Assembly: GCA_964549785.1 (NCBI GenBank) | Contig: CAZJXA010000037.1 | Coordinates: 1 to 20,154, forward strand | Source of the DNA: JBEIUO01 sp964549785 | GTDB taxonomy: Bacteria; Planctomycetota; Phycisphaerae; Phycisphaerales; UBA1924 | Length of the DNA: 20,154 nt | Reading direction: 5' to 3' | Shown: positions 20,027-20,154 of the stretch, piece by piece | Layout of the letters: each line of letters begins with the position of its first letter | Numbering within the stretch: the first letter of the stretch is position 1 | Notes under the pieces: model-generated | Database searches by the model: none | What the model was told of the DNA's origin: nothing | Seen by the model: the letters and a program-made list of their open reading frames with translations, nothing else | Position numbers and translations under genes: made by a program

Positions 20027-20154
20027 ATGCGTTGTAAACCCTTTGTCGTTGGCCTGATGGTCAGTGCTCGTTCGGTTGTTGGCGGAGCCGCGATCGTCGC
20101 GATCGGGCTCGCGGCTTCGGCGGCCGTGGCGCAACCGGGCGGGGGAGGCTGGGG
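20027..20154 (+). CDS. Exported protein, 5' end only (cut by window edge)
   Basis: The ATG at 20027 opens a frame that stays open to the window end (42 full codons). It starts MRCKPFVVGLMVSARSV, continues with a long hydrophobic Ala/Gly/Ile/Val stretch, and reaches AAVAQPGGGG, a typical signal-peptidase site (AVA then Gln) at about residue 35. GTGAGA lies about seven bases upstream as a possible ribosome site. After the cut, Gly-rich sequence begins. The function cannot be judged. The 100 bases before it contain a run of seven T (about 20006-20012) without a strong hairpin, so a terminator for the lipoprotein gene is not established. Confidence 0.6.
   Translation, partial: MRCKPFVVGLMVSARSVVGGAAIVAIGLAASAAVAQPGGGGW

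Overview
The window looks like a chromosomal segment from a planctomycete of the Phycisphaerae type; this is inferred from gene content, not from any database search. The signs are: high GC with strongly GC-biased codons; two secreted proteins ending in paired EF-hand or dockerin-like Asp-rich loops with an FFxxW signature; a prepilin-like protein (FTLIELLVV helix plus a C-terminal ADGH motif); small or membrane-bound CxxC zinc-ribbon proteins; an FHA protein; and a dehydratase-ACP-dehydratase cassette. No insertion sequence, phage gene, CRISPR array or rRNA was seen. Coding density is high and no gene-free stretch exceeds about 210 bases.

Layout. 1-2.3 kb: purA (minus), a 58-residue zinc-ribbon microprotein (plus) and an FHA-domain protein (minus). 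2.45-5.3 kb: hemW (plus), whose 3' end overlaps tail-to-tail with an RluA-family pseudouridine synthase (minus); the synthase is coupled through a TTGA overlap to an upstream degenerate 6-phosphogluconolactonase-like gene. 5.4-7.75 kb: a two-domain thiamine-phosphate synthase and an M16 zinc peptidase (both plus). 7.9-9.6 kb: a membrane zinc-ribbon protein and recO (both minus). 9.65-11.2 kb: FabZ-like dehydratase, long acyl carrier protein and a second FabZ-like protein (plus). 11.26-12.36 kb: tRNA-Cys with an unusually long variable loop, and a prepilin-like protein (minus). 12.4-14.2 kb: secreted EF-hand protein and sugar O-acetyltransferase (plus). 14.2-15.5 kb: sucC (minus, no sucD beside it). 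15.6-20.15 kb: a second secreted EF-hand protein, purD with a large insertion, a lipoprotein, and the 5' end of another exported protein (all plus).

The genes are mostly housekeeping and do not form one pathway: purine synthesis (purA, purD), thiamine, TCA cycle (sucC), heme and radical-SAM (hemW), recombination repair (recO), RNA modification (rlu) and fatty-acyl metabolism (FabZ-ACP-FabZ). The exported proteins form a second layer: two EF-hand proteins, a prepilin-like protein, a lipoprotein and a membrane zinc-ribbon protein.

No clear new defence or mobile system is visible. The points most worth a second look are the tRNA-Cys variable arm, the roughly 95-residue PurD insertion, the 6PGL-fold protein lacking its catalytic motifs, the FabZ-ACP-FabZ cassette with an active-site loop insertion, symmetric -10 elements between divergent genes, and a recurring pattern of -10-like boxes 6-8 bases from start codons that lack a Shine-Dalgarno sequence.
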